Shown here in pieces: positions 43,385 through 50,456 of a stretch of 64,000 nucleotides of DNA; position 1 is the stretch's first letter, and every line of letters starts with the position of its first letter. The notes beneath the pieces were generated by a model. The model did no database searches. It was not told the origin of the DNA and saw only the letters and a program-made list of their open reading frames with translations. Source of the stretch: Maridesulfovibrio sp. (lineage in GTDB: Bacteria; Desulfobacterota; Desulfovibrionia; Desulfovibrionales; Desulfovibrionaceae); the NCBI RefSeq assembly GCF_963666665.1, contig NZ_OY762999.1, positions 3,940,001 through 4,004,000 on the forward strand, in the 5' to 3' direction. Position numbers and translations under genes: made by a program.

Positions 43385-44155
43385 ATGTCCGACCACGATC
43401 AAACTCAGGAATTTCTGAATAACCTGCCAGAGCTGGAACCCGGTAAGACTTTTGGGTTTGCCTGTCATCCTGAAGTGCGGTGCTTCAACGCCTGCTGCGG
43501 TGACCTTAACCTCATGCTCACCCCCTATGATGTGCTCCGCCTGCGCAAGGGATTGGGACACGACAGCAAGAAGTTTATTCACAATCATGCAGACATCACC
43601 CGTACTCCCGGTACTGGATTTCCAATGTGCAAGTTACGCATGCTCGACAATGCCAAGCGCAGTTGTCCTTTCGTGCGTGAAGAAGGTTGTTCCATCTATG
43701 AAAACCGTCCCGGTGCCTGCCGCACTTACCCTCTCGGCCGTGCATCCCGTATGGATGAGAATGGCGAAACAATTGAGCAGTTTTTCATCGTGCAGGAACC
43801 GCACTGTCGTGGATTCGAAGAAGACAAAGCTTGGACCAGCGATGAATGGCTGAAAGATCAGGGTCTTGAGCCGTACAATGAAGTCAATGACCGCTACATG
43901 CGCATCATGAACCGCGCCCGTCAGGCAGGTGTTGTTCTCGATGAGCGCAAGCTGAACATGGCTTTCCTCGCTCTCTATCAGGTGGATAACTTCATTAATT
44001 TCATCAAGGATATGAACGTCTTTTCCCGTCTTGATATTTCCGAGGAGCGCCAACAGGCTATCCTTAATGACGAGGAAGAATGCCTCAGCTTCGCCCTCGA
44101 CTGGGTAGAGCTGATCGTGCTCGGTTCTTCTGAGAATTTATCGCCTAAGAAATAA
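43385..44155 (+). CDS. YkgJ-family cysteine cluster protein
   Basis: 256 residues. Cysteines occur in the family pattern: FACHPEVRCFNACCGDLNLMLTPYD, MCKLRM, CPFVREEGCSIYENRPGACRTYPLG and a later PHCRGFEE. The cluster is thought to bind zinc or an iron-sulfur centre (CxxxC..C family, PF03692). GGGAG lies before the ATG, and it follows the glycosyltransferase by 20 bases. In other bacteria such proteins lie next to flagellin-modifying genes, but the reaction is not established. A weak hairpin with CCCCGTT/AACGGGG arms at 44181-44208 may end the transcript. Confidence 0.85.
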   Translation: MSDHDQTQEFLNNLPELEPGKTFGFACHPEVRCFNACCGDLNLMLTPYDVLRLRKGLGHDSKKFIHNHADITRTPGTGFPMCKLRMLDNAKRSCPFVREEGCSIYENRPGACRTYPLGRASRMDENGETIEQFFIVQEPHCRGFEEDKAWTSDEWLKDQGLEPYNEVNDRYMRIMNRARQAGVVLDERKLNMAFLALYQVDNFINFIKDMNVFSRLDISEERQQAILNDEEECLSFALDWVELIVLGSSENLSPKK

Positions 44156-44236
44156 GGTTTGTTCTAATTGGTTATTTTGCCCCCGTTTGTTCATGGTGAT
44201 GAACGGGGTGTTGTTTAGTTTTGTTTAACATTGTCC

Positions 44237-44279
44237 TTGACTTTATTTGTAGGGCAGTTATATTACAACTGTAATATAA
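44237..44279 (+). promoter_or_regulatory. Promoter with overlapping palindromic operator for immA-like gene
   Basis: A sigma-70-like promoter, TTGACT (44237-44242), 16-bp spacer, TATATT (44259-44264). A perfect 22-bp dyad lies on the -10: TTATATTACA (44258-44267), AC, TGTAATATAA (44270-44279). Its core TACA-N2-TGTA is the operator core of the BlaI/MecI/CopY repressor family. A bound repressor would block RNA polymerase. No repressor gene is adjacent. Confidence 0.65.
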
Positions 44280-44304
44280 AAATTTTTAAAGGGTGGACAT
44301 TGAG

Positions 44305-44784
44305 ATGCCTATTCAGAGTGCAAAAACAATTCTTAAAGAATATTGGGATGGGAGACTGCCTGTTGATCCTGTTCGTATTGCTACTGGGTTAGGCGTGCGT
44401 GTAGAGCAGTCTTTTGGGGAAATCACTAATAATGCGGACCAGCCTTTAAGTGGCGAATTTACATTAGAAAATGGAGCTCCCGTAATTAAGTATAATGCAA
44501 CAGAAGCACCTGTCAGGCAGAGATTTACGGTTGCTCATGAATTAGGTCATTATGTTTTGCATCACGGTCCACGCCATCGTGATGAAGCTCAGAATTTTTC
44601 GATTAATAATTACGATCTGTATGAAGTTGCAGCGAATAATTTTGCTGCGGAATTGTTGATGCCTGCTGAAGCAGTCAGGTATTTAATTGAGCAAGGTGTT
44701 ACAACACTTAAGGGCCTAGCAGATAGCTTTAATGTTTCTACCGTTGCAATGAATATTCGGCTAAAAAAGATAGGTGTTTTTTAG
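44305..44784 (+). CDS. ImmA/IrrE-family metallopeptidase
   Basis: 159 residues from ATG 44305, with AAAGGGTGG upstream; a GTG at 44293 is possible. M78-type zinc peptidase: FTVAHELGHYVLHH with HExxH at 78-82 and the third ligand Glu in YEVAANNFAAELLMP. No helix-turn-helix is attached. Relatives cleave repressors (Bacillus ImmA cuts ImmR; Deinococcus IrrE cuts DdrO) and occur in toxin-antitoxin and mobile-element regulation. The gene is AT-rich compared with neighbours, which suggests recent transfer. The next gene starts directly after the stop. Confidence 0.88.
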   Translation: MPIQSAKTILKEYWDGRLPVDPVRIATGLGVRVEQSFGEITNNADQPLSGEFTLENGAPVIKYNATEAPVRQRFTVAHELGHYVLHHGPRHRDEAQNFSINNYDLYEVAANNFAAELLMPAEAVRYLIEQGVTTLKGLADSFNVSTVAMNIRLKKIGVF

Positions 44785-45183
44785 GTGAGAAAACAGAATG
44801 GAAAAGTCGTTGATAGTTTGGATATGGCTTCTGGTAGCGTAAGTGTTGAACTTGCAGGGAAAAGAGACATTGAGTTAGAAATTGAAAAATCCAGATTAGA
44901 GTTCAGGACTTGGGTATTTCGCGCTGCATTATTTATCGTATTCTTTTTCTACACTATTTTTGCTTTTCTGCTTCTCCATCCTGAGCACCTTACACCACTT
45001 ATTAAATATACTCCTTATGCATTGTGTTTAGTTATTTTTGCAGGCTCAATTCCAACGGTATTGTTTATAGTGCTTTTGCTTTCAACTTTCCGCGCTCGAA
45101 AGCAAGAATCCAATGGAATAGATGAACAGAACTTATTTGATAATGTTTCGAAGTTGGCCAGCGTAGCTAGATTATTCAAATAA
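44785..45183 (+). CDS. Two-helix membrane protein downstream of the metallopeptidase
   Basis: 132 residues from GTG 44785, immediately after the metallopeptidase stop; AGGTG lies about ten bases upstream, inside that gene. Residues 1-45 are charged and cytoplasmic-like. Two membrane helices follow (about 48-70 FRAALFIVFFFYTIFAFLLL, 78-105 YALCLVIFAGSIPTVLFIVLLL), then a short C-terminal tail. No family is recognised. Tight coupling says it works with the metallopeptidase, for instance as its membrane anchor, substrate or effector. Confidence 0.7.
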   Translation: MRKQNGKVVDSLDMASGSVSVELAGKRDIELEIEKSRLEFRTWVFRAALFIVFFFYTIFAFLLLHPEHLTPLIKYTPYALCLVIFAGSIPTVLFIVLLLSTFRARKQESNGIDEQNLFDNVSKLASVARLFK

Positions 45184-45245
45184 GTATTTCGAGTCGTTGT
45201 ATTGCGGGAGGAAATCCCGTGGAGATAATTATTGCAACTCCTCAG

Positions 45246-45286
45246 ACCTCCTTCGAAGTCAATCTGAAAATTAACAGTGAGGAGGT
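45246..45286 (+). promoter_or_regulatory. Predicted hairpin sequestering the ribosome site of the 42-codon ORF
   Basis: ACCTCC (45246-45251) is complementary to the Shine-Dalgarno GGAGGT (45281-45286), and the stem can extend two pairs (TT with GA). In the RNA this would hide the ribosome site until refolded. Confidence 0.45.
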
Positions 45287-45290
45287 GTCT

Positions 45291-45419
45291 ATGGTAAGAA
45301 AAGTGAACTGCCACGGAGTTGGTCAAGTTGTTGCTAGTATAATGCTTGTCGTTTGGACTGTGTTAACTACGTCTTTTTTTATAGAAGAAGTTCCTGATAG
45401 GGGTTGCAATCTCCCGTAA
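45291..45419 (+). CDS. 42-residue hydrophobic membrane peptide
   Basis: ATG 45291 to TAA 45417-45419, with a very strong Shine-Dalgarno (GGAGGT) five bases before the start. The peptide begins MVRKVNCHGVGQ, continues with one membrane helix (VVASIMLVVWTVLTTSFFI, about 14-32), and ends EEVPDRGCNLP. A longer in-frame start at 45219 exists but ignores this ribosome site. Size, single helix and charged ends resemble type I toxin peptides or small membrane regulators. No family is recognised. It is enclosed by inverted repeats and lies 108 bases after the two-helix membrane gene. Confidence 0.55.
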   Translation: MVRKVNCHGVGQVVASIMLVVWTVLTTSFFIEEVPDRGCNLP

Positions 45420-45431
45420 TGCAACGATTTT

Positions 45432-46082
45432 CTACAATCCCCAAAATTCCACAGCTTTCCCCGAAAAAGACAGGTAATTAATCACGTAGTGAGCGATTAT
45501 GGTCGGGTAGATTGAGCCTGTGCAATACATGCAGACCATGAGCCCCGATCCGGTGATTGCTGTTGCTACTACGGCTACTGGGCCTTGAGACCAGTGGATA
45601 AGGCCGAAGATTATGGCAGAGATCAGGAAAACTTGCGGGATGGAGTAGCTGCGGTCCTTTAGTGCGGTGAAGGCGAGGCCGCGGAATATGATCTCTTCGG
45701 AGATAGCTACCAGCGCGAGGCCGAAGGTCATATCCAGCATGTAGAGCGGCGAGCCAGTTACGATGGGAATGGAACCCAGCCGCAGAGACGGCAGCAGCTT
45801 GGACCAGAGTGCAAAACCCGGTTCATCAAGGCAGAGACCTAGCGTGGTTATACCTAAGGTCCAGAGGATGAACTGTTTCATAGACAGTGCCACAAGGCCG
45901 AGGTCAGCGCGGCTAAGCGTTCCTTTTCTCAGCAGATAGAATAGGAATCCCAATGGAATAATCTTTGCTCCGTAATCGATTGCCAGCCAGAGCAGTTCGT
46001 GTTTAATGAAGATGTTGTTGAAGTCGTTGAGATAGAATGGCAAAGCGGCGAGAAAAAGTATTGCGGTTTTGTTGTTAATCAC
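45432..46082 (-). CDS. CPBP-family (CAAX/Abi-type) intramembrane metalloprotease
   Basis: 216 residues with about six membrane helices. The family motifs are EEIIFRGLAF (about 129), FGLIHWSQGP and IIAHYVINYL, which supply the Glu and His residues of the intramembrane active site. Bacterial members process or protect against peptides, or have unknown roles. It converges on the AT-rich islet; its stop is six bases from the right inverted-repeat arm. It is divergent from the heptose adenylyltransferase gene. Confidence 0.9.
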   Translation of the reverse strand: MINNKTAILFLAALPFYLNDFNNIFIKHELLWLAIDYGAKIIPLGFLFYLLRKGTLSRADLGLVALSMKQFILWTLGITTLGLCLDEPGFALWSKLLPSLRLGSIPIVTGSPLYMLDMTFGLALVAISEEIIFRGLAFTALKDRSYSIPQVFLISAIIFGLIHWSQGPVAVVATAITGSGLMVCMYCTGSIYPTIIAHYVINYLSFSGKAVEFWGL

Positions 46083-46172
46083 GCTGATTACTCCTTGCCA
46101 AGCGAGGATTGCTGATTAAGTTTATGACGGTTTGTGAGTTTAGCGCGCCTCAAATAAATTGGAGATATACTC

Positions 46173-46679
46173 TTGTCTGAACAATTAAATATAGAACTGA
46201 ACAGCCCCAAGATACTCTCTGCGGATGAATTTGCAAAGATCAGAGCTGACTTCCCGGCTGAGAGAAAGATTGTTTTTACTAACGGCTGCTTTGATATTTT
46301 GCATGCCGGACATGTGGATCTGCTTTCCCGTGCCCGTGAGCATGGTGATCTGCTGGTGCTGGGTTTGAACAGCGATAAATCCGTGCGTTCCATTAAGGGC
46401 GAAAAGCGCCCGGTTACCGCGCAGCAGCAGCGGGCTTTTGTTCTCGCAGGGCTGGCCTGCATTGATTACGTAATTTTTTTTGATGAAGACACCCCTTACA
46501 ATCTGATTAATAAAGTTCAGCCGGATGTGTTGATCAAGGGCGGTGACTGGTCTGTTGATAATATTGTAGGGCGTGATATTGTCGAGGGGCGTGGCGGTGA
46601 AGTGCTTTCCCTGCCGCTATTGCCCGGATATTCCACTACCGGGGTGATTCGTCATATCCGTGAAAATGAAATCGAATAG
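46173..46679 (+). CDS. rfaE2: D-glycero-beta-D-manno-heptose 1-phosphate adenylyltransferase
   Basis: 168 residues from TTG 46173, with GGAG about nine bases upstream. Nucleotidyltransferase fold with KIVFTNGCFDILHAGHVDLL (the HxGH site), LVLGLNSDKSVRSIKG, VDYVIFF-like IDYVIFFDEDTPYNLI and YSTTGVIRHI. It makes ADP-heptose for lipopolysaccharide inner core. It corresponds to the C-terminal half of HldE, so the kinase half (rfaE1) must be elsewhere. Confidence 0.92.
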   Translation: MSEQLNIELNSPKILSADEFAKIRADFPAERKIVFTNGCFDILHAGHVDLLSRAREHGDLLVLGLNSDKSVRSIKGEKRPVTAQQQRAFVLAGLACIDYVIFFDEDTPYNLINKVQPDVLIKGGDWSVDNIVGRDIVEGRGGEVLSLPLLPGYSTTGVIRHIRENEIE

Positions 46680-46763
46680 TTCTGGCTGCCTTTGGTTTTA
46701 AATGCTTTATTTTTATGCTAGAAGTAATTATCAAGTTTGAAGAATTGTGTTTTGTTTTTACCC

Positions 46764-46793
46764 TTGACAAGTAGATGAATGTTGGGCTATTAA
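46764..46793 (+). promoter_or_regulatory. Promoter of the tRNA gene
   Basis: Consensus -35 TTGACA (46764-46769), 18-bp spacer, -10 TATTAA (46788-46793), ending 21 bases before the tRNA. Confidence 0.75.
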
Positions 46794-46814
46794 GCTCGAC
46801 TCGCTTGGCGAAAC

Positions 46815-46890
46815 GGGCCAATAGCTCAGTTGGCAGAGCCCCCGGCTCATAACCGGATGGTCCCAGGTTCGAATCCTGGTTGGCCCACCA
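46815..46890 (+). tRNA. tRNA with CAU anticodon (elongator Met; Ile2 possible)
   Basis: 76 bases including an encoded CCA end. Acceptor stem GGGCCAA / TTGGCCC, D arm with GCTC/GAGC, anticodon loop CTCATAA (anticodon CAT), and TpsiC arm CCAGG-TTCGAAT-CCTGG. The first anticodon-stem pair is a C-A mismatch. A-T-free start pairing rules against an initiator with the usual C1 mismatch. Elongator tRNA-Met is most likely, but a tRNA-Ile with lysidine-modified CAU cannot be excluded by eye. Confidence 0.92.
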
Positions 46891-46960
46891 CTTATTTCAT
46901 ATGGATACATATCAAAATACAATCCAGATTCTTTCTGCTTTCTAACTTATGAAAGCTGTT

Positions 46961-47000
46961 ATGCTCCCGGGGGAAATCCCTTGCGGGAGCATATTATTTT
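46961..47000 (+). terminator. Rho-independent terminator after tRNA
   Basis: Nine-bp stem ATGCTCCCG (46961-46969) / CGGGAGCAT (46984-46992), then ATTATTTTATT. Confidence 0.75.
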
Positions 47001-47100
47001 ATTGCATTTTGATGTGTTGAATTTGATTACGAGCGGAAATAATTGAACATCTTCCTTGCGTGGCAATGAGCAGCTATGCACAGGACAAATGGTGGCCGTT

Positions 47101-47910
47101 ATGAAGACAGCAGAAGTTATCAGCAGGATCGAGTCACTTGTTCCTTCGGGGTTTGCTGCCCCTTGGGATAATTGCGGTGTTCAGATAGCGGGACCGGAAA
47201 GGGATGTGACCAAGGTCGCAGTGACCCTTGACCCTTTACCGCAGGTTGTTTCATCGGCCCTTGAATGGGGGGCACAGTTTGTGCTGACCCATCATCCGCT
47301 GGCTATTGAAGCAAAGCTGCCTGCAAAGCTGGACTGGTTTCATGACGTCATGAAGCAGGTTTTTTGCGCGGATGTCACCCTTTTTGCTTCGCACACCTCT
47401 TTGGATGTGCAGTTCAAGGGTGCTGCTTCATGGCTTGGGCGGGAGCTTGAGCTTGAGAATCTGCGTGTGCTGGATCAGGTTGCGGAAAACGAAGCCGGTG
47501 ATATACTCGGATACGGTTGTATTGGTGAATATTCGATTCCGGTTGTTTTTGCGGATTTTGTGGAGCGTGTTTCGCAGCTTTCCGGGTGCGGAGTAGTGGC
47601 CCTGTGCGGTCCGGAACCTGAAAATGTCAGCTGTGTAGCCATGTGTCCCGGTTCAGGGTCTTCGCTCATGGAAAAGGCATTCGGTCTTGGAGCGGACGTA
47701 TTTATTACCGGAGATGTCAAGTATCATCCTGCACAGGAAAGTGTGGGGGCAGTACTTGATGTGGGGCATTTTTCCCTGGAAGAGGAAATGATGCGCCGTT
47801 TTTCCGTTCTTCTTGGAGAAGATCTCGGAAAGGAAGTAGAAGTGAAATTTTTCAGCGGACGCAATCCCTTCGCTTACCATGTGCAAGGGGAAGGCGTGCG
47901 CAGGCCCTGA
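47101..47910 (+). CDS. Nif3-like dinuclear metal centre hexameric protein (YbgI/YqfO family)
   Basis: About 269 residues from ATG 47101, where the family N-terminus MKTAEVISRIESLVPSGFAAPWDNCGVQIAG begins; ATG 47089 would add four residues and also has an AGGA site. Metal ligands are in VLTHHPL, SHTSLDVQ and the C-terminal DVGHFSLEEEMM. Members are GTP cyclohydrolase-like by fold, and their physiological role is unsettled. It is upstream of the zinc-ribbon protein, a pairing seen in many Desulfovibrio-like genomes as I recall, so they are probably co-transcribed. Confidence 0.9.
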   Translation: MKTAEVISRIESLVPSGFAAPWDNCGVQIAGPERDVTKVAVTLDPLPQVVSSALEWGAQFVLTHHPLAIEAKLPAKLDWFHDVMKQVFCADVTLFASHTSLDVQFKGAASWLGRELELENLRVLDQVAENEAGDILGYGCIGEYSIPVVFADFVERVSQLSGCGVVALCGPEPENVSCVAMCPGSGSSLMEKAFGLGADVFITGDVKYHPAQESVGAVLDVGHFSLEEEMMRRFSVLLGEDLGKEVEVKFFSGRNPFAYHVQGEGVRRP

Positions 47911-48037
47911 AATATCGGGCTGTCATGACAAAAGAGAATTAACAGGACCGTAGAGGCCTTACGGAACTGTATTTAAGTTTCCGAACATCGATGTGGCGGA
48001 GGCCCTAATAAAGCCGTCCGCAAAAGGGGACCCAATA

Positions 48038-48793
48038 ATGTATGAAAAACAGATAGAACAGCTTGTTGTTTTGCAGAAGGTTGACGACGAAATCATCCTT
48101 CTTGAAGCCGAAATCGATCAGGCACCCAAAGATGTGGCTGCCCTTGAATCCCGCAAGGAATCCCTTGAAAAGCGTAAACAGCAGCTTACAGAAAAACTTG
48201 AACTGCTTGCTGAGCAGAAGAAAAAGCTCGACTTCGAAATCGAAGAAGATTCCGTTAAGGTTAAAAAGAGCAAAAGCAAGTTGATGCTGGTTGGTACCAC
48301 CAAGGAATACCACGCCATGATGCGTGAGATGGACAGCCTCGAAAAGCTGAACAGACTTCGCGAAGAAGAAAAGATTACCGTTCTTGAAGAAACCGAACGT
48401 CAGACCGAAGGCATGGCTGACATCGAGAACAAGATCAAGGAACTGGACGCAGAGCTGGAAGAAAAACGTGCCGGTCTCAAGGAAAAGCTTGAAGCTGCCA
48501 ACGGTGAACTGGATAAACTCAACAAGCGCCGCAATAAGGCCGGTGAAGTTGTGCCCAAGCCCATTCTCGGTCGTTACGAGTTCATCCGTTCACGTCTTGC
48601 ACATCCGGTAATCGTACCTGTCGAAGATGCTGTTTGCTCCGGCTGTAATATTATGATTCCGCCGCAGGAATACAACGTGCTGCAGGAAGGCAAGCAGATT
48701 CTCAGCTGCCCCAACTGCCAGCGCCTTATCTACTGGATTGAGCACATTCCCGAAGCTGCAAAGCCTAAAGCTCTCCAGAAAGAAGAAGCTTAG
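48038..48793 (+). CDS. Coiled-coil zinc-ribbon (C4-type) protein
   Basis: 251 residues from ATG 48038 (AGGGG upstream); a GTG at 47993 would add 15. Residues about 1-175 are a long antiparallel coiled coil rich in Lys and Glu (CT398/HP0958-like). The C-terminus has a zinc ribbon, CSGCNIMIPPQEYN and LSCPNCQRLIYW. In Helicobacter a relative (FlgZ/HP0958) stabilises sigma-54 and binds flagellin mRNA; in other bacteria the role is open. Given the flagellar and sigma-54 genes in this window such a role is plausible but not shown. Confidence 0.88.
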   Translation: MYEKQIEQLVVLQKVDDEIILLEAEIDQAPKDVAALESRKESLEKRKQQLTEKLELLAEQKKKLDFEIEEDSVKVKKSKSKLMLVGTTKEYHAMMREMDSLEKLNRLREEEKITVLEETERQTEGMADIENKIKELDAELEEKRAGLKEKLEAANGELDKLNKRRNKAGEVVPKPILGRYEFIRSRLAHPVIVPVEDAVCSGCNIMIPPQEYNVLQEGKQILSCPNCQRLIYWIEHIPEAAKPKALQKEEA

Positions 48794-48827
48794 TTTTTTA
48801 ACATAACTGAAAAGATTGATTTTTAAT

Positions 48828-49190
48828 GGAGTTGGACGGATCATCGCCGCGGCTTAATGCCGGGGAGGAAAGTCCGGGCTCCGCAGGGCAGGACGCTGGG
48901 TAACTCCCAGCGGAAGTGATTCCGGGAAAGTGCCACAGAAAACAGACCGCCCCGGTGATTATTCACCGGAGTAAGGGTGAAACGGTGGGGTAAGAGCCCA
49001 CCGGCGGGTATGGTGACATATCCGGCCAGGTAAACCCCGTCCGGAGCAAGACCAAATAGGGAAGTGTTTGAGGCCGGCCCGGCCGAGCTTTCGGGTAGGT
49101 TGCTTGAGGTGTATGGTAACATGCATCCTAGAGGAATGATGATCGTCTGCCGCAAGGCAGATACAGGACCCGGCTTATAGTCCGACTCCT
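48828..49190 (+). ncRNA. rnpB: RNase P RNA, bacterial type A
   Basis: About 363 bases. Hallmark conserved segments are present: GAGGAAAGTCCGGGCTCC near the 5' end (48863-48880), the ACAGAAA block (48936-48942), AGTAAGGGTGAAACGG-like AAGGGTGAAACGGTGGGG (48972-48990), and the 3' block ACCCGGCTTAT (49168-49178). The 5' end GGAGTTGGAC pairs with the 3' end TCCGACTCC. It is the catalytic RNA that matures tRNA 5' ends. End points are good to a few bases. Confidence 0.95.
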
Positions 49191-49208
49191 CTTTTATTTG
49201 TATAGATT

Positions 49209-49243
49209 AAAAAGGGGCAGCCTTTGGGCTGCCCCTTTTTTTA
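49209..49243 (+). terminator. Rho-independent terminator after rnpB
   Basis: Fourteen-bp stem AAAAAGGGGCAGCC (49209-49222) / GGCTGCCCCTTTTT (49227-49240). Confidence 0.9.
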
Positions 49244-49256
49244 TAGGGATTTAATT

Positions 49257-50447
49257 ATGAGTACATCCGGTGAAGTCTGGGCCGTTCTGCTGGCAGCAGG
49301 CAGCGGTACCCGTCTGGCGAATGCTGTCGGCGGGGTCAAGAAACAATTCCTTGAATGGAAGGGCTTCCCGCTCTTCTGGCATTCTGCCGTTACTTTTTCC
49401 AATACCCCAGCTATTTCCGGCATAGTCTTTGTCTTTCCGCCTGATCAGGTCGAGGAAATGAAAGAGGTAGTGGCCAAGCTGGACGGTGCTGATTCACTTG
49501 GCATGCGCTTCAAGGTTACTGCCGGAGGGAAGCGCAGACAGGACTCCGTATTCAACGGCTTGAACGAACTTCCTTCAAGGTGTACCCATGTGCTGGTTCA
49601 TGATTCCGCACGTCCTTTTGCCTCGGTGAAAATGGTAAGCGGAATTATCGACCGTCTGCAGGCCGGGGATGAGGCTGCCATTCCGGCTATTGATGTGACC
49701 GATACCATTAAGGAAGTGGAAGACGGTATTGTTGAGAAGACACTGGTCCGTTCCCGCTTGAAAGCGGTGCAGACCCCGCAGGGCTTTTCGCTGCCCACCC
49801 TTTATGCCGCTCATAAGCAGGCGGAGGAAGAAGGCTGGGATGTGACCGATGATGCTTCCATGGTGGAAATGGCCGGGAAGGATGTCCATATTTGTGAGGG
49901 AGAAGAAGGTAACATTAAGATGACCAACCCTGAAGATTTGAAAAAAATCGAAGATGACAAGCGGACCATACCCTGCGTGGGTTGGGGCTACGATGTTCAT
50001 AAATTCGGAGAAGGCCGTCCTATGGTACTGGGAGGTGTTCCCATTCCCGGGGGCCCGGAAGTAATTGCCCATTCTGACGGTGATGTACTGCTCCATGCCT
50101 TGGCTGATGCCATTCTGGGGCTTTTCGGCGGCGGAGATATCGGCCATCATTTTCCCGATACTTCCGATGCCTGTGAAAATATGTCCAGCGGGATAATTGT
50201 AAAAGAGGTTCTGGCTAAAGCTGAGGAAGCCGGCGTTGAGATCGTTCACGTTGACTTGACCGTGATAAGCCAGATCCCCAAACTTTCTCCGCATAGGGAG
50301 TTGATCCGCAAGAATGTTGCTTCGGTCATGGGCCTGGATAAAGCACAGGTCAATGTGAAAGCAACCACTGAGGAAAAGCTCGGTTTTACCGGCGAGAAAA
50401 AGGGCATTAAAGCCGTGGCCGCGGTAACAGGCCTGAAAAAGATTTAG
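49257..50447 (+). CDS. ispDF: Bifunctional IspD/IspF of the MEP isoprenoid pathway
   Basis: 396 residues from ATG 49257 (AGGGA upstream). N-terminal IspD (about 1-235; LLAAGSGTRL, VHDSARPF, VKTPQGF-like VQTPQGFSLP) makes CDP-methylerythritol. C-terminal IspF (about 240-396; GWGYDVHKFGEGRPMVLGG, SDGDVLLHALADAILG, DIGHHFPDT, TTEEKLGFTGEKKGI) makes the cyclic diphosphate. The middle-acting IspE kinase is separate. Such fusions are known in alpha-, delta- and epsilon-type proteobacteria. The next gene starts nine bases later. Confidence 0.95.
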   Translation: MSTSGEVWAVLLAAGSGTRLANAVGGVKKQFLEWKGFPLFWHSAVTFSNTPAISGIVFVFPPDQVEEMKEVVAKLDGADSLGMRFKVTAGGKRRQDSVFNGLNELPSRCTHVLVHDSARPFASVKMVSGIIDRLQAGDEAAIPAIDVTDTIKEVEDGIVEKTLVRSRLKAVQTPQGFSLPTLYAAHKQAEEEGWDVTDDASMVEMAGKDVHICEGEEGNIKMTNPEDLKKIEDDKRTIPCVGWGYDVHKFGEGRPMVLGGVPIPGGPEVIAHSDGDVLLHALADAILGLFGGGDIGHHFPDTSDACENMSSGIIVKEVLAKAEEAGVEIVHVDLTVISQIPKLSPHRELIRKNVASVMGLDKAQVNVKATTEEKLGFTGEKKGIKAVAAVTGLKKI

Positions 50448-50456
50448 GGTCCGGGC

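Larger units (their letters stand above)
45195..45426. repeat. Nested inverted repeats enclosing a 42-codon ORF
   Basis: Outer arms CGTTGTATTGCGGGAG (45195-45210) and CTCCCGTAATGCAACG (45411-45426) are 14/16 complementary. Inner arms ATTGCAAC (45231-45238) and GTTGCAAT (45403-45410) are perfectly complementary. On the right the two arms are contiguous, giving 22 of 24 paired bases; on the left they are split by a small hairpin (CGGGA 45205-45209 / TCCCG 45215-45219). The right arm contains the stop codon of the enclosed ORF. Confidence 0.7.

Noticed and set aside
44258..44279. Palindrome as a transcription terminator for the Cys-cluster gene
   Set aside because: A two-base loop cannot close a hairpin efficiently, the stem is all AT-rich, and the dyad sits on a good -10 element.
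45195..45426. Inverted repeats as integron attC sites or transposon ends
   Set aside because: attC sites start with RYYYAAC and end with GTTRRRY, whereas these arms run the other way; no integrase, transposase or target duplication is visible.
46815..46890. Initiator tRNA-fMet
   Set aside because: The first acceptor pair is G-C (GGGCCAA/TTGGCCC) and not the mismatch typical of bacterial initiators, and the anticodon stem lacks three consecutive G-C pairs in the initiator pattern.
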